The notes under the pieces were generated by a model. The model was not told where the DNA came from, made no database searches, and saw only the letters and a list, made by a program, of their open reading frames with translations. From Brevibacillus brevis NBRC 100599 (GTDB taxonomy: Bacteria > Bacillota > Bacilli > Brevibacillales > Brevibacillaceae), in contig NC_012491.1 in the NCBI RefSeq assembly GCF_000010165.1, positions 4,471,501 to 4,535,500 of the forward strand: a stretch of 64,000 nt of DNA, in the 5' to 3' direction. The position numbers were made by a program, and so were the translations under genes. Shown here one piece after another: positions 24,422 through 33,063 of this stretch (its first letter is position 1; every line of letters starts with the position of its first letter).

Positions 24422-25138
24422 TTACCTGTGTGCCAGATGGTTAGTGAATTCCAGGATTCGCCGATAATCCTCCCACGTATCAACCTCTGCCCAAAACAAT
24501 CCCGGTGGTATTTGTGCGACATACACATTCTTTTCGCCCAAAAAAGAATAGAGGACATTTTCCCACCATAAATCATACTGCTTCTCCTGAATCAACCTTT
24601 GCAATCGACGCAAAAATATCGGCAGAAAGCTCTCTTGAAGTTTGGCAATTCCAACGTATTCGCCAGTTGTCTCTTCCAGAGAGAGTCCCTTTCCGTGGCG
24701 AAGCAGCAGTCCGTTTTCATAACCAAATTTATAATCTCCCTCATAGCGACGGACTGGATCAGCAAACATGACGGGACATGTGGTCTCTTGCAACACGACT
24801 TCCAGCACCTTTGATTCAAAGTAAACGTCGGCGTTCAATAGCAAGCAATCGCTCCCTTGCAAAAAATCGCGGGCGAACCAGAGGGACACGATACTATTTG
24901 TCCGATCATAAAAAGGATTGTGGTAAAAACGGATAGGTTCATCTCTGAGCTGCTTGATAATCACGTTGGCTTGATAGCCCACCACCATCGCGATCTCTTC
25001 AATTCCGTTGCGCTTAAGCTCCGTTATCGTATTTTCAATGAGCGTTTGGTTCCCGATATCCACGGTACACTTGGGAATACCGTCAATTTGCTCGTTGATT
25101 CGTGACCCGAGACCTGCCGCCATGAGCAGTGCCTTCAT
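24422..25138 (-). CDS. NTP-transferase (CTP:sugar- or polyol-phosphate nucleotidyltransferase-like)
   Basis: A 238-residue cytoplasmic nucleotidyltransferase. The N-terminus MKALLMAAGLGSRINEQIDGIPKC is the GxGxR-x-K nucleotide-binding signature with Lys near 23, DCLLLNADVYF (about 95) supplies the metal Asp, and FWAEVDTWEDYRRI closes the domain. It is the LicC-like short type that makes CDP- or UDP-alcohol or sugar. Its start overlaps the CDP-alcohol transferase gene by 56 nt, so the two are coupled. Together they look like a synthesis-and-transfer pair for a CDP-activated alcohol (for example choline, glycerol, inositol or ribitol type) attached through phosphate. Which alcohol cannot be told. 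Confidence 0.85.
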   Translation of the reverse strand: MKALLMAAGLGSRINEQIDGIPKCTVDIGNQTLIENTITELKRNGIEEIAMVVGYQANVIIKQLRDEPIRFYHNPFYDRTNSIVSLWFARDFLQGSDCLLLNADVYFESKVLEVVLQETTCPVMFADPVRRYEGDYKFGYENGLLLRHGKGLSLEETTGEYVGIAKLQESFLPIFLRRLQRLIQEKQYDLWWENVLYSFLGEKNVYVAQIPPGLFWAEVDTWEDYRRILEFTNHLAHR

Positions 25139-25910
25139 CCGACTCCCCTCCTTCTCTCAGAGATGGCATGACGTATTTGATGTTCAGCTTCAGCTTGTAC
25201 ATCGATCTGGCCAGTCCGACGAACAGGTGGTAGAAGGTCCATAGGAGCAAAAATAGCATCTGCCCGCTGATTGCCCACAGAAACGCGGTAACGAACACGC
25301 CCAACTGATAGCCCGTTTGGGTAAGAAAAAGGAAGACAAAAGCATCGATCCATTTGCTGCGCTTTCTCATAGAGACTGTTTCGTGAGAGATTTTCCCTTG
25401 GCTAAAGACGAGATCGGAACCATTGGTCGCCAAAATCTCGGCAAAAATCGAGAGCAAAATCAAATAGAGTAGCCACGGATCAAACATCGCGTGATGATCC
25501 GTGATTCCGTAAATCACACCGAATGACACTAGGTAGAGTGCATAGTTGAGCCCGATGTCCAGCCATTCTCCTCCCTTGCTCTTCTGATTACGCATGCGGG
25601 CTACTTCCCCGTCGACGCAATCCGCCAAGTAGCACAATTGACAGAAGAAGCAGCCGAGTAGAAAGGATGCTGCCGTTCCGTACATAAATGCCGCAGCGCT
25701 AAGGAGTCCGGCGACAATCCCTCCCATTGTAATCGCGTTGGGTGATATTTGTGTTTTTCGGGTCAGCAATAAGCTCACATAGATGGAGATGCGACGAATG
25801 AAGTAGTACGACCAAAATTCTTCCCTGCTCCACGGCTTCTGCACCTGCACACGGCAATGGCGTGTCTCTTCACTATCCCAAAACATAGACGGATACAGCT
25901 CATCCTTCAC
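25083..25910 (-). CDS. CDP-alcohol phosphatidyltransferase-like membrane enzyme with Asn in the fourth acidic position
   Basis: A 275-residue membrane protein with about 6 helices. The family motif D-xx-DG-xx-AR-x8-G-xxx-D-xxx-D is present near residues 93-118 as DCVDGEVAR, then GGEWLDIGLN: the last Asp, thought to be the catalytic base, is Asn. The N-terminal 70 residues (FWSYYFIRRISIYVSLLLTR, then ISPNAITMGG) match bacterial members. GTG 25910 has GAAGGTGG 6 nt upstream. It would transfer a phospho-alcohol from a CDP-donor, probably the product of the nucleotidyltransferase next door, to a lipid or glycan acceptor. The substitution leaves activity uncertain. Confidence 0.85.
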   Translation of the reverse strand: MKDELYPSMFWDSEETRHCRVQVQKPWSREEFWSYYFIRRISIYVSLLLTRKTQISPNAITMGGIVAGLLSAAAFMYGTAASFLLGCFFCQLCYLADCVDGEVARMRNQKSKGGEWLDIGLNYALYLVSFGVIYGITDHHAMFDPWLLYLILLSIFAEILATNGSDLVFSQGKISHETVSMRKRSKWIDAFVFLFLTQTGYQLGVFVTAFLWAISGQMLFLLLWTFYHLFVGLARSMYKLKLNIKYVMPSLREGGESDEGTAHGGRSRVTNQRAN

Positions 25911-25925
25911 GGTAAGCCACCTTCT

Positions 25926-27323
25926 TCATGACCTCGTCTCCTGGAGCGAGACGGAATATTTTTCGGACAAAAACGGGATGTACCATGTGCGAAAGCCAAA
26001 ATATTTGGATGCCCAATACGAAGCACAAAGATCTCGACAGATCAGGCTGATTGAAGTTGCAATGGCCGCCCCGATAATTCCATACAGCGGAATGAGACAA
26101 GCGTTTCCGATTATGTTTAGTGCAGCTGAACAAACAAGAATATTGCGGGCCGTTTTTTGATGCCCGGTCATTGTCAATAAAGGGATAACACTGCCTGTGC
26201 AAAAATTGACAAACTGCCCCATGCACAAAATCACAAGGACGAGACTCTCACTCGCAAACTCTTCGCCAAAGAAAGTGAGCAACGGAACGGCGAATATCGC
26301 CACCAGCAGATTGAGAGGAGCAGAGGTGAAGAAAATGAGCCGATTGGCAAACGCAATCATCTTTTTCAAGCCATCTATATCATTACGTGCGTACAGCTCA
26401 GAAAACTTGGGAGAGAGGATCGTATTGATGGAAATCAGCGCAAAGCCCGTCACCATTGCCAGACGAATGACCACACTGTATACTCCGACAGTTTTGGCAT
26501 CCGTAAAAATACCCAGCATGATCATATCTGTCCACGTCATGATCAATTCCATCGACGCACTCAGATACATCGGGAGTGCCACTGCAATAATTTCCCTCAA
26601 CCCAACACCAGGCTCTCCCCCAGTCGGCTGTACACTGTTACGGAATCCTCGGCTTGTCACATACCACTGCCCCATCCCATAGACAGCATTCAAGAAAACA
26701 GCAGCTGCGAGCAGTTGAATCAAGAGCATCGTACTGGGTTCGAAAAAAGGAATGGCGATAAAGAGAAACGCCAAGTGCAGAAAACGCATACCGACAATAT
26801 CGACAGTGATCGAGATGACAACCCGATGTAGCGCCCGAAATGCAGATGCATACAGCCTTGCGAGCGACACAAACGGAAGCATCCACGCGACGACTCGCAG
26901 TGCCTCTGCTGGCAGCTCCCCTGCAAACACGTAGGCAGACATCTGCTCTGAGAACACATACAAAAGTACCCCAAGCACAATCGAAATCAACGTCGCCCAC
27001 AGCACTACTTTGTTGAATACTTCAGAAATCTGATAAAGCGAGCCTTTCGCACGAAACTCCGAGAGAAAGCGGATGATGGCTGTATCCGTCCCCAAAACGG
27101 CCAGCACCATTCCGATGTTCATCAGGGTGAGCGTCAGCGAATAGATGCCCAGGCTCTCGGCTCCATACTCTCTGGCAATGTAGAACTGCAAGAGATAGAG
27201 CAGTACGAAGCCAAGGAGCCGAAACAAAAACGTGAAGGCCGAGCCGCGAATCACTTCGTGAACATCGCGATCTTTATTGAGACGGCCCCATTGTCGTTGC
27301 CAAGCTAATTTGAGGGCATGCAT
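25926..27323 (-). CDS. Wzx-like polysaccharide flippase
   Basis: A 465-residue MATE/MOP-type exporter with about 12-14 hydrophobic helices, ending in a basic tail. The N-terminus GSAFTFLFRLLGFVLLYLLQFYIAREYGAESLGIYSL is a typical Wzx start (helix 1, then the A-REYGAE loop and YSL). It flips undecaprenyl-linked repeat units to the outer face of the membrane, where the Wzy-like protein would polymerise them. It lies between the BY-kinase and CDP-alcohol transferase genes with short gaps in the same orientation. Confidence 0.92.
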   Translation of the reverse strand: MHALKLAWQRQWGRLNKDRDVHEVIRGSAFTFLFRLLGFVLLYLLQFYIAREYGAESLGIYSLTLTLMNIGMVLAVLGTDTAIIRFLSEFRAKGSLYQISEVFNKVVLWATLISIVLGVLLYVFSEQMSAYVFAGELPAEALRVVAWMLPFVSLARLYASAFRALHRVVISITVDIVGMRFLHLAFLFIAIPFFEPSTMLLIQLLAAAVFLNAVYGMGQWYVTSRGFRNSVQPTGGEPGVGLREIIAVALPMYLSASMELIMTWTDMIMLGIFTDAKTVGVYSVVIRLAMVTGFALISINTILSPKFSELYARNDIDGLKKMIAFANRLIFFTSAPLNLLVAIFAVPLLTFFGEEFASESLVLVILCMGQFVNFCTGSVIPLLTMTGHQKTARNILVCSAALNIIGNACLIPLYGIIGAAIATSISLICRDLCASYWASKYFGFRTWYIPFLSEKYSVSLQETRS

Positions 27324-27346
27324 GCCTACAAACGCCCCGCTTTCTG

Positions 27347-28042
27347 CTATGCGTTGTACCCATATCCGTAGTAGCCTTCTCTCTTCCCTACCTTTTTGTT
27401 GTTGAGAACAACACCAAGCAGATTGGCTCCTGCTGCTTTTAATTGCTCTACCGCCTTGACAGCAGAATCCCGCTTCGTCTTGCTAGCATCCACCACCATG
27501 ACACAGCCGTCCATTTCCCTCGCCAGCACCATTGCGTCGCTTACGATTAATGGCGGGCTATCGACAATGACAAAATCATAGCTGTGGCGCAGATAGTCCA
27601 TCAATTCCAAGAGCCGTGGCGTCCCGAGCATTTCCGCTGGATTATGCGGGATTGGCCCTGCCGTAATGATCGACAGCTCTGACACCCCAGACGGTTGGAT
27701 GATATCGGGAATCTGGCACATATCCGAAAAGTAAGAACTGATCCCATACAGATTGGGCATATCAAAAGTGAAATGTACCCGCGGATTGCGCAAGTCAAAA
27801 TCAAGCAGCACCGTTTTCTTGTGATCCTTTGCCATCATCAAGGACAGGTTGGCAGCGGTGATCGTTTTTCCCTCAGAAGCCCCTGGACTGGTGACTAAAA
27901 TCGTTTGCATCAGCTTGTCGCCCATGGAAAACTGAATGTTTAAGCGAAGGGTACGGTAGCCCTCTACCAGCGGAGACAGCGGCTCCCAATGGGCGATCAG
28001 CTTTTGGTAACGATCATCAGGCTTCTGCCTTCTCATACTCAT
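27347..28042 (-). CDS. BY-kinase, CpsD/CapB-family tyrosine autokinase
   Basis: A 231-residue cytoplasmic kinase that phosphorylates tyrosines, first its own C-terminal cluster, and controls polymer export. Walker A is SPGASEGKTITAANL (about residue 52), Walker A' is VLLDFDLRNPRVHF (about 75), and Walker B-like is FVIVDSPPLIVSDA (about 137). The C-terminus KREGYYGYGYNA supplies the Tyr cluster. EGYRTLRLNIQF near residue 27 is the oligomerisation motif. It overlaps by 26 nt the Wzz-like gene, which encodes its membrane activator, the usual split arrangement of Firmicutes (EpsA-EpsB, YwqC-YwqD). Confidence 0.95.
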   Translation of the reverse strand: MSMRRQKPDDRYQKLIAHWEPLSPLVEGYRTLRLNIQFSMGDKLMQTILVTSPGASEGKTITAANLSLMMAKDHKKTVLLDFDLRNPRVHFTFDMPNLYGISSYFSDMCQIPDIIQPSGVSELSIITAGPIPHNPAEMLGTPRLLELMDYLRHSYDFVIVDSPPLIVSDAMVLAREMDGCVMVVDASKTKRDSAVKAVEQLKAAGANLLGVVLNNKKVGKREGYYGYGYNA

Positions 28043-28769
28043 TCCTCACTTCCTCCACCTTGGGCTGGCGAAATGCCTTCCGCGTTTTTTTATCAATCAC
28101 CGCAATGGTTGCCAGTACAGGTAAGCCTAAATACTCCTCCACTTCTTTTTCCGATTGAAGTCGGGTATCCATCTGCACGAGTAAGAAGACGACGACCATA
28201 GACGTTGCCAACCCGAGGACAAAAGCGATTACCGAATTGAGGATCGGCTTTGGACTCACGGGAATGGCCGCCGGATTGTTTCGGGCTTCCGCCAAAATAT
28301 GCACGTTGTTCATGCTGAGCATTTTGACGACTTCTTCCTGAAAGGTTTTCGCGATTGTATTGGCGATGAGCACAGCTCTGCCCTGATCCGGGTCTTCTAC
28401 CGTAATGGAAATGACCTGCGAGTCCTTGACTGGCTCTACCTTTGTTTGAAGCAGCAGCTCCTCCATCGTAGAACCCGCCCCGATCACTTCGAGCACACGC
28501 TCCATCACCCGCGGACTTTCAATAATGACGCGATAGGTCTCAATCAATTTCAGATTGGAATCAATTTCTGCGACGGATAGCATGCTCTCTACGGTTGAAT
28601 CCAGCGAGCGATTCACTAATATTTCCGTCTTCGCCTGATAAATCGGTGTCAGCAAATAGAAGCTCACGAGCGCTGTTCCGATAGTGCATAAAGAGGTAAT
28701 CAAAAGGATCAGCTTCCATCGCTTCAACAACATCAGGAGTATTTCACGAAGATTAAGCTCCTCATTCAT
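28017..28769 (-). CDS. Wzz-family chain-length regulator / BY-kinase adaptor
   Basis: A 250-residue protein with two membrane helices (about 18-40 and 173-197) flanking an outer domain. The Wzz signature is at the N-terminus (LREILLMLLKRWKLILL), with YQAKTEILVNR after the first helix and PVSPKPILNSVIAFVLG at the second. The cytoplasmic tail LQSEKEVEEYLGLPVLATI contacts and activates the kinase in this family. It sits between the LCP and kinase genes, overlapping both (8 and 26 nt). Confidence 0.93.
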   Translation of the reverse strand: MNEELNLREILLMLLKRWKLILLITSLCTIGTALVSFYLLTPIYQAKTEILVNRSLDSTVESMLSVAEIDSNLKLIETYRVIIESPRVMERVLEVIGAGSTMEELLLQTKVEPVKDSQVISITVEDPDQGRAVLIANTIAKTFQEEVVKMLSMNNVHILAEARNNPAAIPVSPKPILNSVIAFVLGLATSMVVVFLLVQMDTRLQSEKEVEEYLGLPVLATIAVIDKKTRKAFRQPKVEEVRNEYEKAEA

Positions 28770-29850
28770 CCTGCTTCCCCCTTTGCCCCGCTATGCTGTC
28801 ACTTCCTTCTTTTGGCAGTTGTACGGGAGGTTCGATTTGTTTTTGAAAAGTTGAAAGACTCTCGGTCAACCTCTCGCGCTCTTGCGGGCTGACAACATAG
28901 TAGTAGATTCCATTGATCATTTGACCCTTTCCTTCCAAACGAATCGTCTCAACGGAGGTAACTGCCGTACTGTAGCTTAGGGCAAGCTGTTTCATCACAT
29001 CAAACGTCATGTTCGTTTTCACGTATTTCCCCATCGTCGTAAGGACATCATTCAATCGAGTAGGCGATGCAAGGGTTACCCCTTTGTCCAGCAATGCCTT
29101 GATGATTTCCTGCTGTCTTTCGTTGCGCCCGAGGTCGCCTCTCGGATCTTCGTAGCGCATCCGAGCATAGACCAAGGCTTGCTTCCCGTCTAGCTGGATG
29201 GGACCGACCGGAAAGGTGTAATCGGCATAAGTAAAGGCAAGCTTGTTGTTGACTTCTACTCCGCCCAGCGCATCGATCACACCTGCGAACCCTTCCATAT
29301 TCGCGGTCACCACGTAATCAACGGGTAATTGGAGAAACTGCTCGACGGTGTCTACTGCCTGCTGCACGCCGCCGAATGCATAGGCGTGATTGATCTTATC
29401 CTGGGTACCTTTGTGAGCGATAACGGTTCGTGTATCACGCGGTATACTGATGAGCAACGCAGATTTCGTTTTCGGGTTGACGGAGAGTACGAGGATGACA
29501 TCTGAGCGCCCCTTGTCATTCTCTCGTTCATCAACGCCAAGAAGCAGTAGAGTGATCGGTTCTTTGGGCAAGATAGCGGAGTTCTCCACTTCAGCCGCAG
29601 GCGGTGTAGCTCCTTCTGGGGGATTCATGGTCGACGTTTGTCTCACAGATGCTGGTTCAGTCGCTACAGGTATCTCGACAGATTTCTGCGTTCGAACAGG
29701 GAGGTACATTTTGCTGGCCGTTTCTTTTAACGAAAGATAGACATACACACCATAACCACTCAGGCTGATGAGACAAATCAATCCTCCCCATGCTAGCAGC
29801 CGCTTCCACTTGATCGTGGCGATCTTTTCCTTCCATTTGCTGACGCTCAT
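28762..29850 (-). CDS. LytR-CpsA-Psr (LCP) family glycopolymer transferase
   Basis: A 362-residue membrane-anchored protein. One N-terminal helix (about 19-36) is followed by a Pro/Thr-rich stalk and the LCP domain (about 100-330): LLLGVDERENDKGRSDVILVLSVNP, LISIPRDTRTVI, KINHAYAFGG, and YARMRYEDPRGDLGRNERQQEII, whose Arg and Asp residues bind pyrophosphate and metal. LCP enzymes move undecaprenyl-linked glycopolymers to peptidoglycan. Its place in the operon suggests that at least part of the product is anchored to the cell wall as a capsule-like polymer. Its start overlaps the PglF-like gene stop as ATGA. Confidence 0.93.
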   Translation of the reverse strand: MSVSKWKEKIATIKWKRLLAWGGLICLISLSGYGVYVYLSLKETASKMYLPVRTQKSVEIPVATEPASVRQTSTMNPPEGATPPAAEVENSAILPKEPITLLLLGVDERENDKGRSDVILVLSVNPKTKSALLISIPRDTRTVIAHKGTQDKINHAYAFGGVQQAVDTVEQFLQLPVDYVVTANMEGFAGVIDALGGVEVNNKLAFTYADYTFPVGPIQLDGKQALVYARMRYEDPRGDLGRNERQQEIIKALLDKGVTLASPTRLNDVLTTMGKYVKTNMTFDVMKQLALSYSTAVTSVETIRLEGKGQMINGIYYYVVSPQERERLTESLSTFQKQIEPPVQLPKEGSDSIAGQRGKQDE

Positions 29851-31742
29851 CCGATCGCCACTGGATAAGGGACTGGCGTAGACTCTTCCTTCACGTAAGA
29901 AGTGGATTGATAGCCTGGCACGATCCCTTGCAAAATCTCGATGATGGATTGTTTATCCTCCATCGTCGCTCCCTTGTCTGCAATTTGCTCCAACCGGGCG
30001 ATCCCTGCCAAGAGCTCATTCCAGGAAAAATCGAGCGGCTTCCCAATGAAGATGCGATTATGGCAAGTAGACGACAAGCCTTCTTCCGCCGTCAAAATTT
30101 CTTCGTACAGCTTCTCACCCGAACGAATTCCCGTGAATACGATCGAAATATCCTTCCCGGGCTCCAAGCCTGCCAAGCGAATCAGGTCGAGGGCCATATC
30201 GACAATCTTGACCGGTTTCCCCATATCGAGAATGAATATTTCCCCTCCCTGAGCGAGTGCTCCCGCCTGGATAACAAGCTGGGCAGCCTCAGGAATGGTC
30301 ATAAAGAATCTCTCCATATCTGGATGCGTAATGGTAATCGGTCCACCTGCCCGTATTTGATTGAGAAAAACGGGAACGACGCTCCCCCTGCTCCCCAGGA
30401 CATTTCCAAAGCGAACAGCCGCAAACCGGGTAAGTCCGAAATGGTTATAACCCTGGATCAGTAGCTCAGCGATCCTTTTCGTGGCTCCCATCACACTGGT
30501 TGGATTCACTGCCTTGTCCGTCGAGATAAGGATGAAATGAGAGACGCTGGTTTCCAGCGCGCATTCCGCCACGTTTTTCGTACCCAGAATGTTATTTTTT
30601 AATGCCTCACACGGGTTGTTCTCCATTAACGGCACATGCTTGTGGGCTGCCGCATGAAAAACAACGGCGGGACAATATTCATGCATAATCGAAGAAATTC
30701 TTTGTCTGTCACGAATATCTGCAATCAAGCTGACTGTCTCCTGCTCAGGAAACAAACGCGAGAGCTCCAGGCCCATTTCAAAAATACCGTTCTCTTCGTT
30801 CCCCAAGAGAAGAAGTTTCCTTGGGCCAAATCTAGCTATTTGTCTGCAAAGCTCAGACCCAATCGAGCCGCCCGCTCCTGTCACAAGTACGACTTGCTGC
30901 CGCAAGTACCCCGTAATCTCTTCCAGATTGACTTGAACAGGCTCTCTTCCCAATAAATCCTCCAACGCTACATCCCGAATCATGTTCATCGTGATTTTTC
31001 CGCTGATGATATCTGCTACATGCGGCAAAATTTTGACGCTTGCTCTCGTCGTTTTGCAAATATCGAAGATCTCCTTAATCGTCTGTCGAGAAGCAGATGG
31101 CATGGCAATCACGATGTCTGAGATGGAAAGTCGTTGAACGACACGGACAACGTCAGCCCGATTCCCTACAACGGGCAGGCCGTACACACGCAGATTTTGT
31201 TTACTGGGCTCATCGTCGATAAAAGCCACTGGACGCAGCTCCGACAAAGGCGAGGTTTTCATCTCTCTGGCTACGAGCACTCCTGCACTACCTGCCCCGA
31301 TAATTAATGTGCGCCTGCGATCCTGCGTTCTTTTCTCCCGCTCTTCATACCACCACTTCCATACAAACCGAGAGCCTGTGATCCCAAGCAAAACAAAGGC
31401 TAGTGTCATGAGAAAGAGTGAGGTGGGAAATCGGACGGACCAACCAAGCAGGTACGTCATTTTTAGTACCAGATAGAGAGCCAAAACAGAAAAGCTCGTG
31501 GCAAAAATGATCGAGACCAGTTCGCGAACACTGACATAGCGAAAAACAGGTCGATAGAGCTGAGCAAAGTGCATGCCTGTCACGACGAACAGTACGTGGC
31601 CAATCATTAAATACATAGGTTGATAGTCGCTTATCTCCGTGAAAGAAAAATCAAATCGAACCAGGCAGGCCAACCAGACAGCCAAGCTGATAATTCCTGC
31701 GTCCGATAAGCTTAACCAGAATCTTCTCTTCCGGTAGCTCAT
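29847..31742 (-). CDS. Membrane nucleotide-sugar 4,6-dehydratase (PglF/CapD/FlaA1 type)
   Basis: A 631-residue enzyme. Four N-terminal helices (about 10-110) are followed by a CoA-binding-like Rossmann part (about 130-260: TLIIGAGSAGVLVAREM) and an SDR domain (from about 280) with VTGAGGSIGSELCRQIARF and the dehydratase active-site stretch STDKAVNPTSVMGATKR, where Met replaces the usual Tyr as in PglF-type enzymes. It converts UDP-GlcNAc to a 4-keto-6-deoxy sugar, a precursor for bacillosamine-, QuiNAc- or FucNAc-type sugars. ATG 31742 with GGAG 9 nt upstream is preferred; ATG 31748 and TTG 31772 are alternatives. The DegT aminotransferase downstream is a likely partner. Confidence 0.93.
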   Translation of the reverse strand: MSYRKRRFWLSLSDAGIISLAVWLACLVRFDFSFTEISDYQPMYLMIGHVLFVVTGMHFAQLYRPVFRYVSVRELVSIIFATSFSVLALYLVLKMTYLLGWSVRFPTSLFLMTLAFVLLGITGSRFVWKWWYEEREKRTQDRRRTLIIGAGSAGVLVAREMKTSPLSELRPVAFIDDEPSKQNLRVYGLPVVGNRADVVRVVQRLSISDIVIAMPSASRQTIKEIFDICKTTRASVKILPHVADIISGKITMNMIRDVALEDLLGREPVQVNLEEITGYLRQQVVLVTGAGGSIGSELCRQIARFGPRKLLLLGNEENGIFEMGLELSRLFPEQETVSLIADIRDRQRISSIMHEYCPAVVFHAAAHKHVPLMENNPCEALKNNILGTKNVAECALETSVSHFILISTDKAVNPTSVMGATKRIAELLIQGYNHFGLTRFAAVRFGNVLGSRGSVVPVFLNQIRAGGPITITHPDMERFFMTIPEAAQLVIQAGALAQGGEIFILDMGKPVKIVDMALDLIRLAGLEPGKDISIVFTGIRSGEKLYEEILTAEEGLSSTCHNRIFIGKPLDFSWNELLAGIARLEQIADKGATMEDKQSIIEILQGIVPGYQSTSYVKEESTPVPYPVAIG

Positions 31743-31782
31743 ATTCATCCGCTCCAGGTGATCGTTATTCAAAAAATGGTCA

Positions 31783-33063
31783 TCATAAACGCCACAGGCT
31801 AATTTCTGCCGGGCATGTTTCGCGATTGAGCACGCTTTTCACATCTGCGATAACACCTTGCCCCTGATACAAGAGCCCTGCAAGCTCCTCCCATCCCAGG
31901 TGCAGATATCGCTCATGAGGTACAGCCAATACGATTCCGTGGGCAGGCTGCAGGTCTTCCCATTCCCGCAATTGAATGCCGTATTCCTCTCTCGTCCGCT
32001 CTGGACAAGCCAATTCATCTGTCACTTGGACCTCTACTCCGAACTCCTTTAATTCCTGAATAATGTCGATGACCCGACTATTGCGAATGTCGGACACGTT
32101 TTCTTTAAAGGTGATGCCCATAATCGTAATCCGCGAGCCTTGAATCGCAATATTTTGCCAGATCATTTGTTTCACGAGTGAGGTCGCGACGAACTTGCCC
32201 ATGCCGTCATTGATCCGGCGTCCAGCCAGTATGACCTGTGGATGATAACCAACACTCTCCGCCTTGTATGTCAAATAGTACGGATCGACGCCAATACAAT
32301 GACCACCGACGAGTCCTGGAGAGAACGGAAGGAAATTCCATTTGGTCCGTGCGGCTTGGAGCACATCTGCCGTAGAAATGCCCAAGCGGTCAAAAATAAT
32401 CGAGAGCTCGTTGATTAAGGCGATGTTGATGTCGCGTTGCGTGTTCTCAATCACTTTGGCTGCCTCAGCCACCTGAATCGAGGGCGCTTTGTGAATACCC
32501 GCCTCTACAATCAACCCGTACATCTCGGCAATCGTTTCACACGTCTGGCGATCTTGCCCTGAAACGACCTTGACGATCTGAGACAATCTCCGTTCCCGAT
32601 CCCCAGGATTAATTCGTTCAGGTGAGTAGCCGACGAAAAAATCAATTCCCGCCAGCTTTCCAGACGCTTTTTCCAATACAGGAATACAAATTTCTTCTGT
32701 TGCCCCTGGATACACGGTCGATTCATAGACAACGATGGTCCCTGAAGTCAGATATTGCCCAACGCTTTCAGACGCGAGAGTGAGTGCGCGCATATCGGGT
32801 CGTTTCGCAGAATCGACAGGTGTGGGTACCGTGATGATGATAAAATCACACGTTGCGAGACTTGCGGGGTCATCTGTATACGTGATGTTGGCTCGCATCA
32901 GCTCTTCTGTAGACATCTCTCCGGTTTCATCCATTCCGCTCTCCAGACTGCGTATGCGTCTTTCGTCAATGTCAAAACCCACTACTGGAAGCACTTGGCT
33001 AAAAGCAATCGCGACAGGCAGTCCTACATATCCTAGACCTACTACTCCCACTTTTTTACGCAT
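31783..33063 (-). CDS. UDP-sugar 6-dehydrogenase (TviB/WecC/UGD family)
   Basis: A 426-residue NAD-dependent enzyme that oxidises C6 of a UDP-hexose or UDP-HexNAc to the uronic acid. The NAD fold is at the N-terminus (KVGVVGLGYVGLPVAIAF), VYESTVYPGATEE follows, and the catalytic Cys is in GLVGGHCIGVDPYYL (about residue 265). NVSDIRNSRVIDII lies in the C-terminal UDP domain. The stretch TKWNFLPFSPGLVGGHC is closest to TviB-type (UDP-GlcNAc) enzymes as I know them, so UDP-GlcNAcA is as likely as UDP-GlcA. It overlaps the upstream epimerase gene; ATG 33063 starts the fold, and 33075 is an alternative. Confidence 0.92.
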   Translation of the reverse strand: MRKKVGVVGLGYVGLPVAIAFSQVLPVVGFDIDERRIRSLESGMDETGEMSTEELMRANITYTDDPASLATCDFIIITVPTPVDSAKRPDMRALTLASESVGQYLTSGTIVVYESTVYPGATEEICIPVLEKASGKLAGIDFFVGYSPERINPGDRERRLSQIVKVVSGQDRQTCETIAEMYGLIVEAGIHKAPSIQVAEAAKVIENTQRDINIALINELSIIFDRLGISTADVLQAARTKWNFLPFSPGLVGGHCIGVDPYYLTYKAESVGYHPQVILAGRRINDGMGKFVATSLVKQMIWQNIAIQGSRITIMGITFKENVSDIRNSRVIDIIQELKEFGVEVQVTDELACPERTREEYGIQLREWEDLQPAHGIVLAVPHERYLHLGWEELAGLLYQGQGVIADVKSVLNRETCPAEISLWRL

